Assembly (NCBI GenBank): GCA_030613005.1
Contig: JAUWMV010000022.1
Coordinates: 1 to 36,199 of the forward strand
Reading direction: 5' to 3'
DNA: 36,199 bases
DNA from: a bacterium
Lineage (GTDB): Bacteria > UBP14 > UBA6098 > B30-G16
How positions within the stretch are numbered: position 1 is the stretch's first letter; every line of letters begins with the position of its first letter. Shown here in pieces: positions 34,984 through 36,199 of the stretch. Under the pieces are notes generated by a model. The model did no database searches. It worked only from the letters and a program-made list of their open reading frames with translations, and had not been told where the DNA came from. The translations under genes and the position numbers were made by a program.

Positions 34984-36129
34984 TTATCTCAAATAGACAA
35001 TTCGCTTCGTTATTTGATGCCCATCATCTGTCGTTGCTCGCACAAGATAGACGCCACTTGAGATGTATTCGTCGGGTTGCCAGATTATAACTCCCTGTCG
35101 CTGTGCGACATCCCCCTTATTAATTGGAACTTCTTCTGGTTTGCCTCCCTTAATAAGGGAGGTGGCTCCGATGTTATCGGAGTCGGAGGGTTTATTCCAA
35201 ACCAATCTCCCCCGCAAATCGTATATCTCAACCTGTGTGCCTGTAAGCGTAGTTATCGCACACGATGAATTAAACGGATTCGGGGAAATGATAAGTTCGA
35301 ACGAGTTCGGTTTCGACAATGGTTCAGAGATGAAATTGGGGTATATCTTAGTTACGGTCGGAGATGGAGTGGTTACTGTCGGGCTACAACTAACTGCCGA
35401 CAAGCTTAGGGCAGTGATGGTGGGAGTTGCTGAAACACTACTTAAAGAAGGACTCCCTACCACCGGGGAGCAATCAGCAATAAAAGGGCAATCCCCAATC
35501 TCACCCGAAGAGCTAAATTTACCGAGAAATAAATCACCCCAACCGGTGCCAAAACTCTGTGTCCCTCCAGTTACAATATATCCTCCGTCAGAGGTTGGGG
35601 CGACAGAATTGCCCCAATCACTATCTGTTCCTCCCACAGTTTTCGCCCAAATTAAATCTCCAGAGGAATTAAATTTGACGAGAAATAAATCATAGTATCC
35701 GGCGCCAAAACTCGTTGTCAATCCAGTTACGATATACCCTCCATCCGTGGTAGGTGCGACAGAATTGCCCCATTCCCAATCTGTTCCTCCAACAGTTTTC
35801 GTCCAGGTTAAATCCCCTGAGGAATCAAATTTGACAAGAAATAAATCATCCCAATCGACACCAAAACTAGATGTCAATCCAGTTACAATATACCCTCCAT
35901 CAGAGGTCGGGGCAACAGAATAGCCCCAATCATCCCTTGCACCCCCTACGGTTTTTGCCCAGGTTAAATCCCCGGAGGAGTTAAATTTGAGGAGAAATAA
36001 ATCATAGTATCCGGCGCCAAAACTCGTTGTCCATCCAGTTACAATATACCCTCCATCCGTGGTAGGTGCGACAGAATTGCCCCATTCCCAATCTGTTCCT
36101 CCAACAGTTTTCGTCCAGGTTAAATACAC
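34984..36129 (-). CDS. repeat-rich secreted protein with T9SS-type sorting domain, 5' end missing
   Basis: At least 381 residues are readable. Four tandem 52-residue units (TWTKTVGGTDWEWGNSVAP-type, with DGGYIVTG and DLFLVKF) form a probable beta-propeller as in SBBP/delta-60-like repeats. A Ser/Thr/Pro linker (about 215-265) and a sorting domain follow (FELIISPNPFNSSC...VEIYDLRGRLVW...SGVYLVRATT...KRIVYLR). Residues ~314-346 of that domain are encoded by a palindromic insertion. Upstream of 36129 the frame still weakly resembles a further repeat (YLLLVYF for DLFLVKF) before a TAG in degraded sequence, so the real start and signal peptide lie outside the window. Confidence 0.8.
   Translation of the reverse strand: MYLTWTKTVGGTDWEWGNSVAPTTDGGYIVTGWTTSFGAGYYDLFLLKFNSSGDLTWAKTVGGARDDWGYSVAPTSDGGYIVTGLTSSFGVDWDDLFLVKFDSSGDLTWTKTVGGTDWEWGNSVAPTTDGGYIVTGLTTSFGAGYYDLFLVKFNSSGDLIWAKTVGGTDSDWGNSVAPTSDGGYIVTGGTQSFGTGWGDLFLGKFSSSGEIGDCPFIADCSPVVGSPSLSSVSATPTITALSLSAVSCSPTVTTPSPTVTKIYPNFISEPLSKPNSFELIISPNPFNSSCAITTLTGTQVEIYDLRGRLVWNKPSDSDNIGATSLIKGGKPEEVPINKGDVAQRQGVIIWQPDEYISSGVYLVRATTDDGHQITKRIVYLR
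35091..35190. repeat. palindromic element inserted in frame in the sorting domain
   Basis: About 100 bases holding three hairpins: TGTCGCTGTGCGACA (35096-35110), CCTCCCTTAATAAGGGAGG (35144-35162) and CTCCGATGTTATCGGAG (35166-35182). The first hairpin recurs in the intergenic region as TGTCGCTTTGCGACA at 34616. It adds ~33 residues (PSDSDNIGATSLIKGG...) between two conserved strands of the sorting domain without breaking the frame. Confidence 0.75.
35691..36129 (-). repeat. 312-base near-identical tandem duplication within the propeller repeats
   Basis: The first and third 52-residue units are almost identical in DNA (for example AATCTGTTCCTCCAACAGTT at 35778 and again 312 bases on), while the second and fourth differ more. 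This means a two-unit block was duplicated recently. It also explains an assembly break here. Confidence 0.75.
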
Positions 36130-36199
36130 TGAGAAATAAAAATAGACGAGAAGTAAATAAGTCTAAAAAACCCAACAACAAGAAAAAATAAAAAAAAAA
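36130..36199. other. degraded A-rich contig end
   Basis: The last 70 bases resemble another copy of the propeller repeat with many A substitutions and end in a run of A. This looks like low-quality or collapsed terminal assembly rather than biology. Confidence 0.6.

Noticed and set aside
35063-35695. 210-codon plus-strand frame at the right end
   Set aside because: Antisense to the repeat-rich sorting-domain gene; its apparent periodicity comes from that gene's repeats and linker.
1-36199. CRISPR array
   Set aside because: The repeats seen are dispersed palindromes of variable length with no regular spacers, and no cas gene is present.
1-36199. tRNA or rRNA genes in the intergenic gaps
   Set aside because: No cloverleaf, TTCGANTC-type T-loop with acceptor stem, or rRNA stretch was recognised by eye; a covariance search would be decisive.

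Overview
The window looks like one end of a contig from an uncultured, probably anaerobic, Gram-negative bacterium of the FCB (Fibrobacterota-Chlorobiota-Bacteroidota-like) assemblage or a neighbouring candidate phylum. This is inferred from two secreted proteins with type IX secretion (Por) style C-terminal sorting domains, two predicted lipoproteins plus a third with an imperfect lipobox, a DUF3098-like protein, class II superoxide-reductase-like and ferredoxin:disulfide-reductase genes, and an archaeal-type phosphoglycerate mutase. The phylum cannot be settled from the sequence. The last ~70 bases are degraded and A-rich, as at an assembly break inside a repeated gene.

Layout. 76-1575: secreted sorting-domain protein. 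1727-7501 (minus): a protein quality-control block of lepB, lon, dnaK and hsp20, with an exact sigma-54 promoter in front of hsp20. 8237-10223 (plus): a redox block made of an exported superoxide-reductase-like protein, a DOMON protein, a decayed glutaredoxin and an FTR-type disulfide reductase with a rubredoxin domain. 10807-12888 (minus): a soluble PAS hybrid histidine kinase. 13132-14367: clpX. 14705-16315 (minus): a small two-TM protein and an isocitrate/isopropylmalate-type dehydrogenase. 16544-18429: a polytopic membrane protein, a lone excisionase-type HTH protein and a lipoprotein. 18630-21437 (minus): a three-gene sugar operon resembling the WbpB/WbpD/WbpE route to diacetamido uronic acids, whose dehydrogenase carries an in-frame stop. 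21871-24644: acetyl-CoA hydrolase/transferase and, convergent to it, apgM. 24740-30096: mnmG-rsmG, then ykgJ-like, coaD and sppA. 30278-32203: perR followed by an unusual proteasome-like Ntn hydrolase and a 58-aa gene. 32356-33981 (minus): pyrG. 34110-36199: a lipoprotein and a second sorting-domain protein built of 52-residue repeats.

Three things stand out. (1) Long nested palindromic elements occupy all seven convergent gene junctions in the window but only one of six divergent ones, and a related palindrome sits in frame inside the sorting domain of the last gene. (2) A 428-residue protein has a proteasome-beta-like N-terminus (Thr right after Met, Asp at mature position 17, Lys in an ANKLF segment). 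It is more than twice the length of HslV and appears to be co-transcribed with perR and a tiny partner gene. (3) A 16-base exact match to the sigma-54 consensus drives hsp20. Two genes are broken: the glutaredoxin and the WbpB-like dehydrogenase. No rRNA, tRNA, CRISPR array, transposase or integrase was seen.
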